A stretch of 64,000 bases of DNA from Ancylobacter moscoviensis (GTDB taxonomy: Bacteria > Pseudomonadota > Alphaproteobacteria > Rhizobiales > Xanthobacteraceae). Numbering within the stretch: the stretch's first letter is position 1; the number at the start of each line of letters is the position of its first letter. Positions 17,586-26,848 of the stretch are shown one piece after another. The notes beneath the pieces were generated by a model that saw only the letters and a list, made by a program, of their open reading frames with translations, was not told the origin of the DNA and searched no databases. Where the stretch lies: positions 785,667 to 849,666 of the forward strand of contig NZ_VMBP01000002.1 in the NCBI RefSeq assembly GCF_007559435.1. The letters are read 5' to 3'. A program made the position numbers and the translations under genes.

Positions 17586-18701
17586 TCAGGCGGCGACCGG
17601 TACGCTCTTGAGCGCTTCGGTCGCGTCCGGCATCTCGGCGAGGCGGGAGACGGGGAGCACCTTCGGCTCCTTCAGCGCCGCCAGGGCGGCGAGATCGAAG
17701 CGGGTGAAGTTCAGGCTGCGGTAATCGCGCAGGAAGAAGACCTTGCGGTCGAGGTCCGACAGGCTCGTCCAGCACGTGAATTCGGTCGCGTAGGCCGCGC
17801 CGCCGGGCTGGTCGAGGCCCTTCACCTCGAGATGCCCGCCGCCGGCCTCCGGATAATCGATGCTGACGCCGCACGGCCGGTCGAAATTGTTCATGACATG
17901 GGCGAGGGTGCGTACCGCGAGATCGGGCGTATCGGCCTTCTCGGTGTACTGCGCGTAATAGGCGGCGCGGACGAAGCGGCCGACGGAGGTGTTCGACGCC
18001 GGCAGGCCGGCGGTGGCGATGCCGGAGTCGGGCTGCACCGCCTTGTAACCGCCGAAGCTGGCGCTTGCTTTGTCGACGTTGCTGAGGAAGGTGTAGTTGT
18101 CGAGATTGGTCAGGTGCCAGCCGAAAGCCGGGCCGTTCGTCATCACGCCGACCGGGTTGTCGTAGACCGTCATCTGTCCGCCGTCGAATTCGATGACGAG
18201 CGCGGCGCCCGAGGCATCGTGCACGACGTAATGGAAGGGCGACTCCACCCCGCCGAGGATGGCGAGCGGCGCCAGCAGGATCGGCTGGGCAGCCAGCGCC
18301 GCCTTTACTTCGGCCACGGTGGCGAACTGCCCGAGGCTCCACGTGCCGAGGTCGGAGGCCGAGAGCACGGCCTGCGTCATCGCCACCGACTTCTGCTTGC
18401 CGGCCGCCGTGGGGTAGGAGAGGAGGCTGAAGGTCAGTCCCTGATCGTTGATGCCCTCGAGCACCTTCAGGTCGGAGATGGTGGGCGGCGCCTGCGGCGT
18501 CGGAATGCGGATCGGCATGGTGACGGCCAGCATCCCGTAGCGCGCGGCGTAGGTCAGCGGCGCATGGCCGGCGATCTCGGAGGTGGTGGAGAAACCCGCC
18601 GGCAGATAGGTCATCTGGTAGGGAAGATCGATCGTCAGCTCGAGCGTCCGGCCGAAATAGACCTTGCCCGCCTTGTCGCGATAGCTGAGCGATGTGCACA
18701 T
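17586..18701 (-). CDS. Choloylglycine-hydrolase-like linear amide C-N hydrolase
   Basis: A 371-residue Ntn hydrolase of the bile-salt hydrolase/penicillin V acylase family. Start at 18701 gives MCTSLSYRD, exposing the catalytic Cys after Met removal; this fixes the start against longer open frames. Supporting motifs are GRTLELTIDLPY and the conserved NDP-like VMTNGPAFGWHLTNL region. No signal peptide is present, so a cytoplasmic protein is likely. Relatives cut penicillin V, bile salts or N-acyl homoserine lactones; the substrate here is unknown, but acyl-homoserine lactone acylase activity is a fair candidate in an alphaproteobacterium. Confidence 0.88.
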   Translation of the reverse strand: MCTSLSYRDKAGKVYFGRTLELTIDLPYQMTYLPAGFSTTSEIAGHAPLTYAARYGMLAVTMPIRIPTPQAPPTISDLKVLEGINDQGLTFSLLSYPTAAGKQKSVAMTQAVLSASDLGTWSLGQFATVAEVKAALAAQPILLAPLAILGGVESPFHYVVHDASGAALVIEFDGGQMTVYDNPVGVMTNGPAFGWHLTNLDNYTFLSNVDKASASFGGYKAVQPDSGIATAGLPASNTSVGRFVRAAYYAQYTEKADTPDLAVRTLAHVMNNFDRPCGVSIDYPEAGGGHLEVKGLDQPGGAAYATEFTCWTSLSDLDRKVFFLRDYRSLNFTRFDLAALAALKEPKVLPVSRLAEMPDATEALKSVPVAA

Positions 18702-18883
18702 CCCGTCATTCCTCCACGACACTGAAAGAAGCAAGCCGGGGGGCACGGCAGGCGATGCCGAATCCCGCAGCGGGTACCTTTTGTTAGGTCGCACACCTGC
18801 CGCAGGTCGAAAAGGTCGGATCGTGGCAATGGGCGCTGAAGCGCCGGAGGACCGGAGAGGCGGGAGCCTCCCCGGCCTTTCGA

Positions 18884-21800
18884 TCAGCCGATGGTCATCA
18901 GGCTGGCATTGCCGCCGGCGGCGGCGGTGTTCGTGCTGGTGGAGCGCTCCAGCATCAGCAGGTCGAGAGGGTACTGCTCGCCGCGCGCGACGGCATCGGG
19001 CGCGAGGCCGTGGACCAGGACGATCGGCCCCTTGCGCGTGGCGATGCTCTCGTTGAGCTGGCGCAGCGCGTCGCCATCGCCCTCGAACAGCACGGCGTCG
19101 AACGCTGCGGGGCCGTAGTCCTCCACCATGCTTACCCGATCCTCCATCCCCTTGGGCAGGGGCGGGAGGAACGAGCCTTCCAGCAGCACGCGGTTGCCGG
19201 TGGCGAGCGCCGAGGTGATCTGGACGGCGAGGCCGCGCTCGGTGGCGGCGAGGCAGAGCACGGTGCCGCGTGGGGCGAGCGCATAGATATTGCGCTCGCC
19301 GACCGGACCCGGCAGTTCGGCCCTGTGGCCGAAGGGCGAGGCGTCGAGCACGGCGCCGCAGAGGGCGCGGGTGTCCGGATCGGACTGGAAGTCCACCCAG
19401 AGCCGCGCCGTATCCGGCACCTGCGTCTCCGGCAGGCCGGCGGCGGGGCGGACCGCCAGCAGGCGATGGAGATAAAGCGGCCCGCCGGCCTTCGGCCCGG
19501 TGCCGGAGAGGCCGTGACCGCCGAAGGGCTGCACGCCGACCACCGCGCCGATGACGTTGCGGTTGATGTAGACGTTGCCCACCTCGATGCGCCCGCCGAC
19601 ATGGGCGATGGTCTCGTCGATGCGGGTGTGCAGGCCGAAGGTGAGGCCGTAGCCGGTGGCGTTGACGGCGTCGATCAGCGTGTCGAGGTCGTCGCGCCGG
19701 TAGCGCACCACATGCAGCACCGGGCCGAAGACCTCGCGCTTGAGCTCGGCGATGTCGTCGATCTCGATCAGCGTCGGCGGCACGAAGGTGCCGTGGCGCG
19801 CCTCGTCGCCAAGGGCGAGCTGCTCGACGCGGCGCCCGGCCTCGCGCAGACGCTCGACATGCGCCTCGATGTTCGCCTTCGCCTCGGCGGTGATGACGGG
19901 GCCGATATCCGTGGAGAGTTGCACCGGGTTGCCCACGGACAGCTCCTTCAGCGCACCGTGCAGCATTTCCAGCATGCGGTCGGCGACATCCTCCTGCAGG
20001 CAGAGGATGCGCAGCGCCGAGCAGCGCTGGCCGGCGGAGTCGAAAGCCGAGGACAAAACATCGGCCACGACCTGTTCGGCTAGGGCGGAGGAATCGACGA
20101 TCATCGCATTCTGGCCGCCGGTCTCGGCGATGAGCGGGATGACGCTGCCGTCCGGGTTCAGGCGGCCGGCGAGCTGGCGCTGGATGAGGCGTGCCACCTC
20201 GGTGGAACCGGTGAACATGACGCCGCGCGTGCGGGTGTCACCCACGAGCGCCGCACCGACCGCGCCGGCGCCGGGAACGAGCTGCACCGCGCCCGGCGGG
20301 ACGCCGGCCTCGCGCAGGATCTCGACCGCCGCGAAGGCGATGAGCGGCGTCTCCTCGGCCGGCTTGGCCAGCACCGCATTGCCGGCGGCAAGCGCCGCCG
20401 CGACCTGGCCGGTGAAGATGGCCAGCGGGAAGTTCCACGGGCTGATGCAGACCACCGGGCCGAGCGGGCGGTGAGTGTCGTTGGAGAAGCCGTCGCGCAC
20501 CTGCGCGCCGTAATAGCGCAGGAAGTCGACCGCCTCGCGCACTTCGCCGATGGCATTGGGGAAGGACTTGCCGGCCTCGCGCACGATGATGCCGATCAGC
20601 GTCGGCAGCCGGGCCTCCATCAGCTCGGCGGTGCGGAACAGGCAGGCGGCGCGCTCGGCCGGCGGGGTGGACTGCCAGATCGGCGCCGCGCCCTGCGCGA
20701 TCTCCATGGCGCGGGCGACGATCTCGGGGGTGGCTTCCTCGACCACGCCGACCTGATCGCGATGGTCGGCCGGGTTGAGGACCGGGCGGGCGATGCCGGC
20801 GACGGGGCCGTCGCCAAGCAGCGGCATCGCCTTGAGCGGGGCGGCGCTGCCGGCGAGGAGGGCGGCGGCGAGCGAGGCGAGGCGCTGCTCGTTGGAGAGG
20901 TCCAGCCCCGCCGAATTGCGCCGCTGCGCGCCGAAGAGGTCGGCCGGGGCGGCGATGCGCGGATGCGGCGCGCCGAGCGGCTCGATGCGCCGGGCGGCCT
21001 CGACCGGGCTCTCGATCAGCTCGTCGACGGGGACGTTCTCGTCGGCGATGCGGTTGACGAAGGAGGAGTTGGCGCCGTTCTCCAGCAGGCGCCGCACGAG
21101 ATAGGCGAGCAGCGTCTCGTGGGTGCCGACGGGCGCGTAGATGCGGCAGGGACGGCCGAGCTTCTCGCGGCCGACCACTTCCTCATAGAGCGGCTCGCCC
21201 ATGCCGTGCAGGCACTGGAACTCGTACTGCCCGGCGTAATAGTTGGCGCCGGCCATCTCCATGACGGTGGCGAGCGTCTGGGCGTTGTGGGTGGCGAATT
21301 GCGGGAACACCGCATCCGGCGCCGACAGCAGCTTGCGCGCGCAGGCGAGATAGGAAATGTCGGTGTGGATCTTGCGGGTGTAGACCGGGAAGCCTTCCAG
21401 CCCGTCGAGCTGGGCGCGCTTGATCTCGCTGTCCCAATAGGCGCCCTTCACCAGACGCACCATCAGCCGGTGGTTCGAGCGGCGCGCGAGGTCGATGAGG
21501 TAATCGATCACATAAGGGCAGCGCTTCTGATAGGCCTGAACGACGAAACCGATGCCGTTCCAGCCGCTTAGGCCCTCGTCGAAACAAAGCGATTCCAGGA
21601 GGTCGAGCGAGATCTCAAGCCGGTCGGCTTCCTCGGCGTCGATGTTGAGGCCGATGTCGTATTGCCGCGCGAGCTTCGCCAGCGCGACAACGCGCGGCAG
21701 CAACTCATTGACGACGCGGGAATATTGCGCGCGGCTGTAGCGCGGATGCAGGGCCGAGAGCTTGATCGAGATGCCCGGCCCTTCATAGATGCCGCGCCCG

Positions 21801-22708
21801 GCCGACGCCTTGCCGATGGCATGGATGGCCTGCTCATAATCGGCGAAATAGCGCTGGGCGTCGGCCTCGGTGGTGGCGGCCTCGCCGAGCATGTCGAAGG
21901 AATAGCGGAAGCCCTTCGCCTCCAGCCGGCGGGAATTGGCCAGCGCCTCGGAGATGGTCTGGCCGGTGACGAACTGCTCGCCCATCATCCGCATGGCGAC
22001 GTCCACGCCCTTGCGGATCAAGGGCTCGCCGCCGCGCCCGATGAGGCGGGTAAGGGCGCCGGAGAGGCCGGCCTCGCTGGAGGTGGAGGTCAGCTTGCCG
22101 GTGAGCACGAGGCCCCAGGTGGCGGCGTTGACGAAGAGCGAGGGGCTCTGGCCGACATGGGCGTGCCAGTCGCCATGGCCGATCTTGTCGCGGATCAGCG
22201 CGTCGCGGGTGGCGCGGTCGGGGATGCGCAGCAGCGCCTCGGCGAGGCACATCAGCGCCACGCCTTCCTGCGAGGACAGCGAATATTCGTGGATGAGCCC
22301 TTCGACCGGGCCCTTCTGGCCTTTGGCGCGCAGCGCTTCGACCAGCGTGCGGGCGCGCTCGCGGGCGGCCTCCGCCCTGGGTTCGGGCAGGGTGGCCGGG
22401 CCGAGCAGCAGCGGCACGCAATCGGTTTCCGGCATGCGGTAGGCGCCGGTGATGCGGGCGCGCAGCACGCCCTGGGGCTGGACGCCGCGGGCGAAGGGCA
22501 GGAAGGGGCTCTCGGTGTCGGGGAGCGGCGGGGTCTCGGTTGCACCGATGGCGGCGACCGGTGGCAAGCCCTGCTCGGCACGCTCCACGGCGGTGGCGAT
22601 GGCGTGCTTGACCAGCGCATGAGGGGTGCAACCTTCCCGCTCGGCGGCGGCTTTCAGCCGGGCGCGGAACTCGTCGTCGATCTTCACACCCATGGTGGTC
22701 TGAGACAT
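18884..22708 (-). CDS. putA: Trifunctional PutA: proline dehydrogenase / P5C dehydrogenase / repressor
   Basis: A 1274-residue protein that oxidises proline to glutamate with FAD and NAD and links to the respiratory quinone pool. Order: N-terminal ribbon-helix-helix (MGVKIDDEFRARLKAAAE, residues 6-45), a linker, a proline-dehydrogenase barrel (GPGISIKLSALHPRYS, RLVKGAYWDSEIKRAQ, around 300-560), the aldehyde dehydrogenase (SPWNFPLAIFTGQVAAALA; catalytic Cys in SAGQRCSALR, around 640-1140) and a C-terminal domain. The ribbon-helix-helix part marks the autoregulating form. The upstream gap to the divergent flavoenzyme gene is full of short repeats that may be its operators. Confidence 0.98.
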   Translation of the reverse strand: MSQTTMGVKIDDEFRARLKAAAEREGCTPHALVKHAIATAVERAEQGLPPVAAIGATETPPLPDTESPFLPFARGVQPQGVLRARITGAYRMPETDCVPLLLGPATLPEPRAEAARERARTLVEALRAKGQKGPVEGLIHEYSLSSQEGVALMCLAEALLRIPDRATRDALIRDKIGHGDWHAHVGQSPSLFVNAATWGLVLTGKLTSTSSEAGLSGALTRLIGRGGEPLIRKGVDVAMRMMGEQFVTGQTISEALANSRRLEAKGFRYSFDMLGEAATTEADAQRYFADYEQAIHAIGKASAGRGIYEGPGISIKLSALHPRYSRAQYSRVVNELLPRVVALAKLARQYDIGLNIDAEEADRLEISLDLLESLCFDEGLSGWNGIGFVVQAYQKRCPYVIDYLIDLARRSNHRLMVRLVKGAYWDSEIKRAQLDGLEGFPVYTRKIHTDISYLACARKLLSAPDAVFPQFATHNAQTLATVMEMAGANYYAGQYEFQCLHGMGEPLYEEVVGREKLGRPCRIYAPVGTHETLLAYLVRRLLENGANSSFVNRIADENVPVDELIESPVEAARRIEPLGAPHPRIAAPADLFGAQRRNSAGLDLSNEQRLASLAAALLAGSAAPLKAMPLLGDGPVAGIARPVLNPADHRDQVGVVEEATPEIVARAMEIAQGAAPIWQSTPPAERAACLFRTAELMEARLPTLIGIIVREAGKSFPNAIGEVREAVDFLRYYGAQVRDGFSNDTHRPLGPVVCISPWNFPLAIFTGQVAAALAAGNAVLAKPAEETPLIAFAAVEILREAGVPPGAVQLVPGAGAVGAALVGDTRTRGVMFTGSTEVARLIQRQLAGRLNPDGSVIPLIAETGGQNAMIVDSSALAEQVVADVLSSAFDSAGQRCSALRILCLQEDVADRMLEMLHGALKELSVGNPVQLSTDIGPVITAEAKANIEAHVERLREAGRRVEQLALGDEARHGTFVPPTLIEIDDIAELKREVFGPVLHVVRYRRDDLDTLIDAVNATGYGLTFGLHTRIDETIAHVGGRIEVGNVYINRNVIGAVVGVQPFGGHGLSGTGPKAGGPLYLHRLLAVRPAAGLPETQVPDTARLWVDFQSDPDTRALCGAVLDASPFGHRAELPGPVGERNIYALAPRGTVLCLAATERGLAVQITSALATGNRVLLEGSFLPPLPKGMEDRVSMVEDYGPAAFDAVLFEGDGDALRQLNESIATRKGPIVLVHGLAPDAVARGEQYPLDLLMLERSTSTNTAAAGGNASLMTIG

Positions 22709-22754
22709 GTCGCGTTCCCCTGAAACTGCCGGCGGAAGGTTGATTCTGACGTCA

Positions 22755-22915
22755 GAGGTGTAACCTCACGGGAGAAAAGGTGCAACCGCTTAGGGAGGTA
22801 TTATGGTATCGTTTTTGGAGTAGCGTTTTGCGTAGCATTAAGTAGCGTTGAGTAGCATTTGCGCGGTCGCATCCGGGCGAGATGCGGTGGTGCTACGTGG
22901 GGTGGTGCTACGTGG
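22755..22915. promoter_or_regulatory. Repeat-rich putA upstream region, candidate PutA operators
   Basis: Seen: GTAGCG/GTAGCA hexamers at 22820, 22832, 22842 and 22852, spaced 12, 10 and 10 bases; the inverse TGCTAC at 22891 and 22906 inside a perfect 15-bp tandem repeat (22886-22900 and 22901-22915); one GTTGCA on the minus strand (22781-22786); a palindrome GAGGT-GTA-ACCTC (22755-22767). Known: E. coli PutA represses put through GTTGCA-type sites. Inferred: these helically phased hexamers are operators for the ribbon-helix-helix domain of this PutA and perhaps also control the divergent gene. The gap between the genes is 22709-23001. Confidence 0.6.
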
Positions 22916-23001
22916 CACGTGCCGGGCGTCCCGGAGCGGCAGCGGCGGTCACAAAAAGGATACTCCTTGGCAGGGGGCGGGGGCATGCCTACGTGACGGC
23001 G

Positions 23002-24030
23002 ATGACCCGTCTCGCGCGAACACCCCTTTCCGTCCTCGACCTGTCCTTCGTCGCCGCCGACGGCACGGGACCGGAGGCGCTGCGCAGCACCATCGAGCTG
23101 GCGCGCCATGTCGATGCGCTCGGCTACACCCGGTTCTGGGTGGCCGAGCATCACAATCTGCCGTCCGTCGCCTCCGGCGCGCCGGACGTGATGTCCGGGC
23201 AGATCCTCGCCGCGACGGAGCGCATCCGCGTCGGCTCGGGCGGGGTGATGCTGCCCAACCATGCGCCGCTGATGGTGGCGGAGCGCTTCAAGGTGCTGGA
23301 GGGGCTCTACCCCGACCGCGTGGACCTCGGCCTCGGCCGGGCGCCCGGCACCGACCAGCTCACCGCCCATGCGCTGCGCCGCCGGCAGGATATCGCGCCC
23401 AGCGACGACTTCCTCGACCGGCTGCGCGAACTGATGCTGTGGGACAGCGGCGACTGGCCGGCGGACCACCCGTTCCGCAACATCAAGGTCATGCCGGTGG
23501 ACGTGCGGCTGCCGCCGATCTGGCTGCTGGGCTCCTCCGGCTACAGCGCCCGGCTCTCGGCGCAGATCGGCGTCGGCTTCGCCTTCGCGCATCATTTCGC
23601 CGACCATGACGTGCTCGACGCCATGCTGACCTATCGCTCGGCCTTCCAGCCCTCGGAACGGCTCGCCCAGCCGTACGCCATCCTGGCGCTGGCGGTGGTG
23701 TGCGCGCCGACCGACGAGGAGGCCGAATGGCTCGCCGGCAGCGTCGACCTCGCGCATCTGCGGCGCGCGCGGGGGCGCCACGATCCGATCCCCTCGCCGG
23801 AAGAGGCGGCCGCCTATCCCTACACCGAGGCCGACCGCGCCTTCATCCGCCGCAACCGCGACCGGGTGCTGGTCGGCGGGCCTGCGAAGGTGGCGGAGGG
23901 GCTGGAGCGCTTCCTCGACACGACGCTGGCGGACGAACTGATGATCACCACCGCCATTCCCGACCTCGCGGCGAAGAAGCGCTCCTATGAGCTGCTGAAG
24001 GCGCTGCAGGCGGCGCCGGTGGAGGCGTAG
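23002..24030 (+). CDS. LLM class flavin-dependent oxidoreductase
   Basis: A 342-residue luciferase-like monooxygenase-fold protein of the alkanal-monooxygenase-like group. It has the typical LSVLDLSFV start, YTRFWVAEHHNLPSVASG, LPNHAPLMVAERF and DLGLGRAPGTD motifs. The family uses reduced FMN or F420-like cofactors; the substrate is unknown. ATG at 23002 fits the family; GTG at 22993 has a better-spaced G-rich Shine-Dalgarno sequence and would add three residues. It is divergent from putA and may share regulatory sites with it. Confidence 0.9.
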   Translation: MTRLARTPLSVLDLSFVAADGTGPEALRSTIELARHVDALGYTRFWVAEHHNLPSVASGAPDVMSGQILAATERIRVGSGGVMLPNHAPLMVAERFKVLEGLYPDRVDLGLGRAPGTDQLTAHALRRRQDIAPSDDFLDRLRELMLWDSGDWPADHPFRNIKVMPVDVRLPPIWLLGSSGYSARLSAQIGVGFAFAHHFADHDVLDAMLTYRSAFQPSERLAQPYAILALAVVCAPTDEEAEWLAGSVDLAHLRRARGRHDPIPSPEEAAAYPYTEADRAFIRRNRDRVLVGGPAKVAEGLERFLDTTLADELMITTAIPDLAAKKRSYELLKALQAAPVEA

Positions 24031-24040
24031 ACCCCAACGC

Positions 24041-24131
24041 CGTCATGGCCGGGCGTGGCCCGGCCGTCCACGACGGCTTCCCTTCCGTCTGCCCAAAGAC
24101 GTGGATGCCCGGCACAAGGCCGGGCATGACG
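24041..24131. repeat. Family A palindromic intergenic repeat, copy 1
   Basis: Two palindromes: ATGGCCGGGC..GCCCGGCC near 24044-24066 and TGGATGCCCGG-CACAAGG-CCGGGCATGACG at 24102-24131. The second matches copies at 32507 and 40109 with compensating G/C changes. It fills the gap between the convergent LLM and EamA genes and may act as a bidirectional terminator. Confidence 0.8.
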
Positions 24132-24168
24132 TCGTGTGCGGGCATACGGCGTGTGGGGATTGCGTCCG

Positions 24169-25119
24169 CTACGCCGCCCCCCGCGACGGCCGTGTCACCA
24201 GCCAGATGCCGAGCGCGATGGGGGCGATGCCGAGGAAATCCAGCGGCGGCACGCTCTCGCCCAGCAGCAGCCAGCCGAAGAACAGGCCGAGCGGCGGCAT
24301 GAGGAAGTGCAGGCTGGACGCCGCCGTCGCGCTGGAGCGGGTCAGCAGATAGTACCAGAGCCCGTAGCCGCCGATCGACACGCCGACCACCAGAAAGGCG
24401 AAGCCGACGAGCAGATTGGCGGTGACATGGATGTCGGCCGGGCTCTCCGTGGCGAGGGCCAAGGGGACGAGCACGATGCCGCCCGCCAGACACTGGATGG
24501 CGTTGCCGCTCCAGATGCCGCCGCGCGGCGCGAAATATTTGAAGCCCAGCGTGCCCGCCGCCAGCGCGGTGACGCCGCCGGCGATGAGCAGCGTGCCGGT
24601 GACGCTCTCATGCGCGCCGGCAAGGCGCGAGCGCAGCACGATGACCACGCCGAGCAGGCCGAGCGCGATGCCCGCCCATTTGCGCGGGTTCATCCGCTCG
24701 CCGAGCAGCGGGCCGGCGCCCAGCGCGACCAGCAGCGGCAGGCAGCTCGTCAGCACCGCCGTATAGGCGGAGGACGTGAAGGTGAGCGCCGTCCAGTTGA
24801 GGCCGAGATAGACGGCGTTGTTGAGGATGCCGATGAGGGCGAGAACGACGAGGTCGCGCCGGCCGACCGGCGGCAGGCCCCGGCGCCGTTCGCCGCCGTC
24901 CCACAGAGGGGCGAGGGCCAGCATGAGGGTGCCGGCCAGCAGGAGCCGGACGGCGAGCAGGATCAGCGGCGGGCAGTCGGCCAGCGCCAGCTTGGCGCCG
25001 GCGAAGGCGGACGACCACAGCACGCAGAACAGCGCCACCAGCAGCGGCAGGGGGACATGACGGGGCACAAGGCGGCGCGCCGCGGCGGCGGGCGCCGCCG
25101 CGCTCGATGCGGGTGGCAT
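24169..25119 (-). CDS. EamA/DMT family transporter
   Basis: A 316-residue inner-membrane protein with ten hydrophobic segments in two repeated EamA halves, the second around SVTGTLLIAGGVTALAAG. The drug/metabolite superfamily exports amino acids, nucleosides or drugs; the substrate here cannot be told. The N-terminus is Ala/Pro-rich for about 18 residues before the first membrane helix. The start MPPASS at 25119 is in frame with the domain; a competing ATG slightly upstream is in another frame. Convergent with the LLM gene; divergent from nothing nearby, since the flavin monooxygenase gene upstream is on the same strand. Confidence 0.9.
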   Translation of the reverse strand: MPPASSAAAPAAAARRLVPRHVPLPLLVALFCVLWSSAFAGAKLALADCPPLILLAVRLLLAGTLMLALAPLWDGGERRRGLPPVGRRDLVVLALIGILNNAVYLGLNWTALTFTSSAYTAVLTSCLPLLVALGAGPLLGERMNPRKWAGIALGLLGVVIVLRSRLAGAHESVTGTLLIAGGVTALAAGTLGFKYFAPRGGIWSGNAIQCLAGGIVLVPLALATESPADIHVTANLLVGFAFLVVGVSIGGYGLWYYLLTRSSATAASSLHFLMPPLGLFFGWLLLGESVPPLDFLGIAPIALGIWLVTRPSRGAA

Positions 25120-25226
25120 CGCTCATCTCCAATCGTTGATTGCGCGCACCCTAACGGAGGCCCGATGGATCGGAAAACGAGATGTTTTCATAGGGAGTAT
25201 GAGGAAAATCGATCCTGGGGACGGGC

Positions 25227-26396
25227 TTACGGGCGCCAGTCATAGATCCAGCGATAGCGTTCCAGCACCGCGTCGCCGGAGCGCGCGCGCATGATGAGAT
25301 CGCGGGCGAGGCGGGCGGGGCCGGCGAGGTGGTAGATGCGGTCCATGCCGCGCGCGGCGCGCTGCACGCGGGCGGTGCGCGGCTGGCGCAGGGCCTCGTA
25401 GCGGCGCAGAGCGGCGGGGATGTCGCCGGCATTTCCGAGGCAGTCGGCCAGCACCACGGCGTCCTCGATGGCCTGCGCGGCGCCCTGCGCGAGGAAGGGC
25501 GGCATGGCGTGGGCGGCGTCGCCGAGCAGCGTCACCGGGCCGGCGCCCCAGACGGGCAGGGGATCGAGATCGAACAGCGCCCAGCGCAGCCAGCGTTCCG
25601 GCGCGGCGAGCAGGGCGCGGGCGTCGGCGCTCCAGTCGGGATAATGGGACAGGAGTTCGCCGGGGGCGCCCTCAAGGCTCCAGCCATGGGCCTCGCGCGC
25701 GTCCGGCGTGACGGCGACAAGGTTGACCGCGCGGCCCGCCTGCACGGGATAGGAGACGAGATGCGCGCCGGGCCCGAGCCAGAGCCGCGTGGCCGGCACG
25801 GCGAGCTGCGCGGGCAGGGCCTGCGCCGGCACGGTGGCGCGCCAGGCGGCGCGGTGGCGGAAGGAGGGCTTCGCTTCCGGGTGCAGCGCGAGCCGCACCA
25901 TGGAGCGCAAGCCGTCGGCGCCGATGAGGGCCGCGGCATGGAGGGGGGCGTCGTCGGCGAGATGGACGGTGACGCCATCGCCTTCGGCCTCGAAGCTCTC
26001 GACCGCGTGGCCGAGGCGGAGGGTGATGGCGGGGGTCTCGCGCGCGGCGGCGAGCAGGGCGGCCTGCAGATCGGCGCGATGGATGACGAGGAAGGGGCCG
26101 CCGAAGCGCGCCTCGGCTTGCGCGCCCATCGGCGCGCCGGTGAGGCGCGTGCCGCGCCGGCCGTCCATCACCTCGAAGGACTGCGGGAAGACGGCGTGCT
26201 CGGCGACGCGCTCGTAGACGCCGAGCGATTGCAGGCAGCGCGTGGCGTTGGCGGCGAGCTGGACGCCCGCGCCCGCCTCTTCCAGCGCCTGCGCGCGCTC
26301 AAGCAGCGTGACCTCGAAGCCCGCGCGGGCGAGCGCCAGCGCGGCGGTGAGCCCGCCTATGCCGGCACCGGCGATCGCGATGTGGCGTGCGGCCAC
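25227..26396 (-). CDS. FAD-dependent monooxygenase (salicylate hydroxylase-like)
   Basis: A 389-residue single-component group A flavin hydroxylase. It has the dinucleotide-binding GAGIGGLTAALALARAGF at residues 8-25, the DG-type motif IGADGLRSMVRLAL in the middle and the FAD-ribityl GDAAHAMPPFLAQGA near residue 285. Such enzymes hydroxylate aromatic acids with NAD(P)H and oxygen; the substrate is not set by sequence and no ring-cleavage gene is adjacent, so a non-catabolic role is also possible. It follows the zinc-finger gene by 15 bases on the same strand, a pairing I have seen to be common in Rhizobiales. Confidence 0.92.
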   Translation of the reverse strand: MAARHIAIAGAGIGGLTAALALARAGFEVTLLERAQALEEAGAGVQLAANATRCLQSLGVYERVAEHAVFPQSFEVMDGRRGTRLTGAPMGAQAEARFGGPFLVIHRADLQAALLAAARETPAITLRLGHAVESFEAEGDGVTVHLADDAPLHAAALIGADGLRSMVRLALHPEAKPSFRHRAAWRATVPAQALPAQLAVPATRLWLGPGAHLVSYPVQAGRAVNLVAVTPDAREAHGWSLEGAPGELLSHYPDWSADARALLAAPERWLRWALFDLDPLPVWGAGPVTLLGDAAHAMPPFLAQGAAQAIEDAVVLADCLGNAGDIPAALRRYEALRQPRTARVQRAARGMDRIYHLAGPARLARDLIMRARSGDAVLERYRWIYDWRP

Positions 26397-26411
26397 GGCA
26401 TGCCCGCCGGG

Positions 26412-26660
26412 TCAGGCGGCGACCGGCGTCTCGTACAGGGCGCCCGGCGGGTTCGATTCGGTGCCGTGCAGGTGCGAGTCGTATTTGTAGAGGGTGGAGC
26501 AGTACGGGCAGATGATCTCGCTGTCCGAGCCCATGTCGAGGAAGACATGCGGGTGGTCGTAGGGCGGCAGGGCGCCGACGCACATGAATTCCCGGGCGCC
26601 GATGGAGATGCTCGGCACGCCCGCCGAATTGTGGAAGTGGGGAACGACGTGGCCCGCCAT
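26412..26660 (-). CDS. CHCC-type zinc-finger domain protein
   Basis: An 82-residue protein with the zf-CHCC domain: Cys in REFMCVGALPPYDHPH, His in DHPHVFLDM, and the CPYC pair in EIICPYCSTLYKYD. In mitochondria and alphaproteobacteria this domain occurs in a small subunit related to the NDUFS6/complex I accessory factor. The start at 26660 gives the common length; an in-frame ATG at 26699 would add 13 residues. It is the first gene of a two-gene unit with the flavin monooxygenase. Confidence 0.9.
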   Translation of the reverse strand: MAGHVVPHFHNSAGVPSISIGAREFMCVGALPPYDHPHVFLDMGSDSEIICPYCSTLYKYDSHLHGTESNPPGALYETPVAA

Positions 26661-26848
26661 GATGTCCGCCTGCGCTCGCGTTGCAATCGGCCGGAACATA
26701 GCGGCAGGCGCCGCCGGGTCCAAGGGGCGACGCGCGCATCGGGCCGGGGCGGCGGGTCGCACCCGTAAAGAGACGTATGACGCAACGGGATGTCGCCCAT
26801 CGCTTCGCCATATTGGTGAAGCATGGAAGAATGGATACCGGCTGCGTG

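Noticed and set aside
17422..18699. Minus-strand open frame with GTRTRKPLRAQDFKSRA sequence
   Set aside because: This is the well-known false protein made by translating the complement of a tRNA gene; it crosses tRNA-Leu and the Ntn hydrolase gene.
22820..22915. CRISPR-like array from the short repeats upstream of putA
   Set aside because: Units are 6-15 bases with no constant-length unique spacers and no cas genes in the window.
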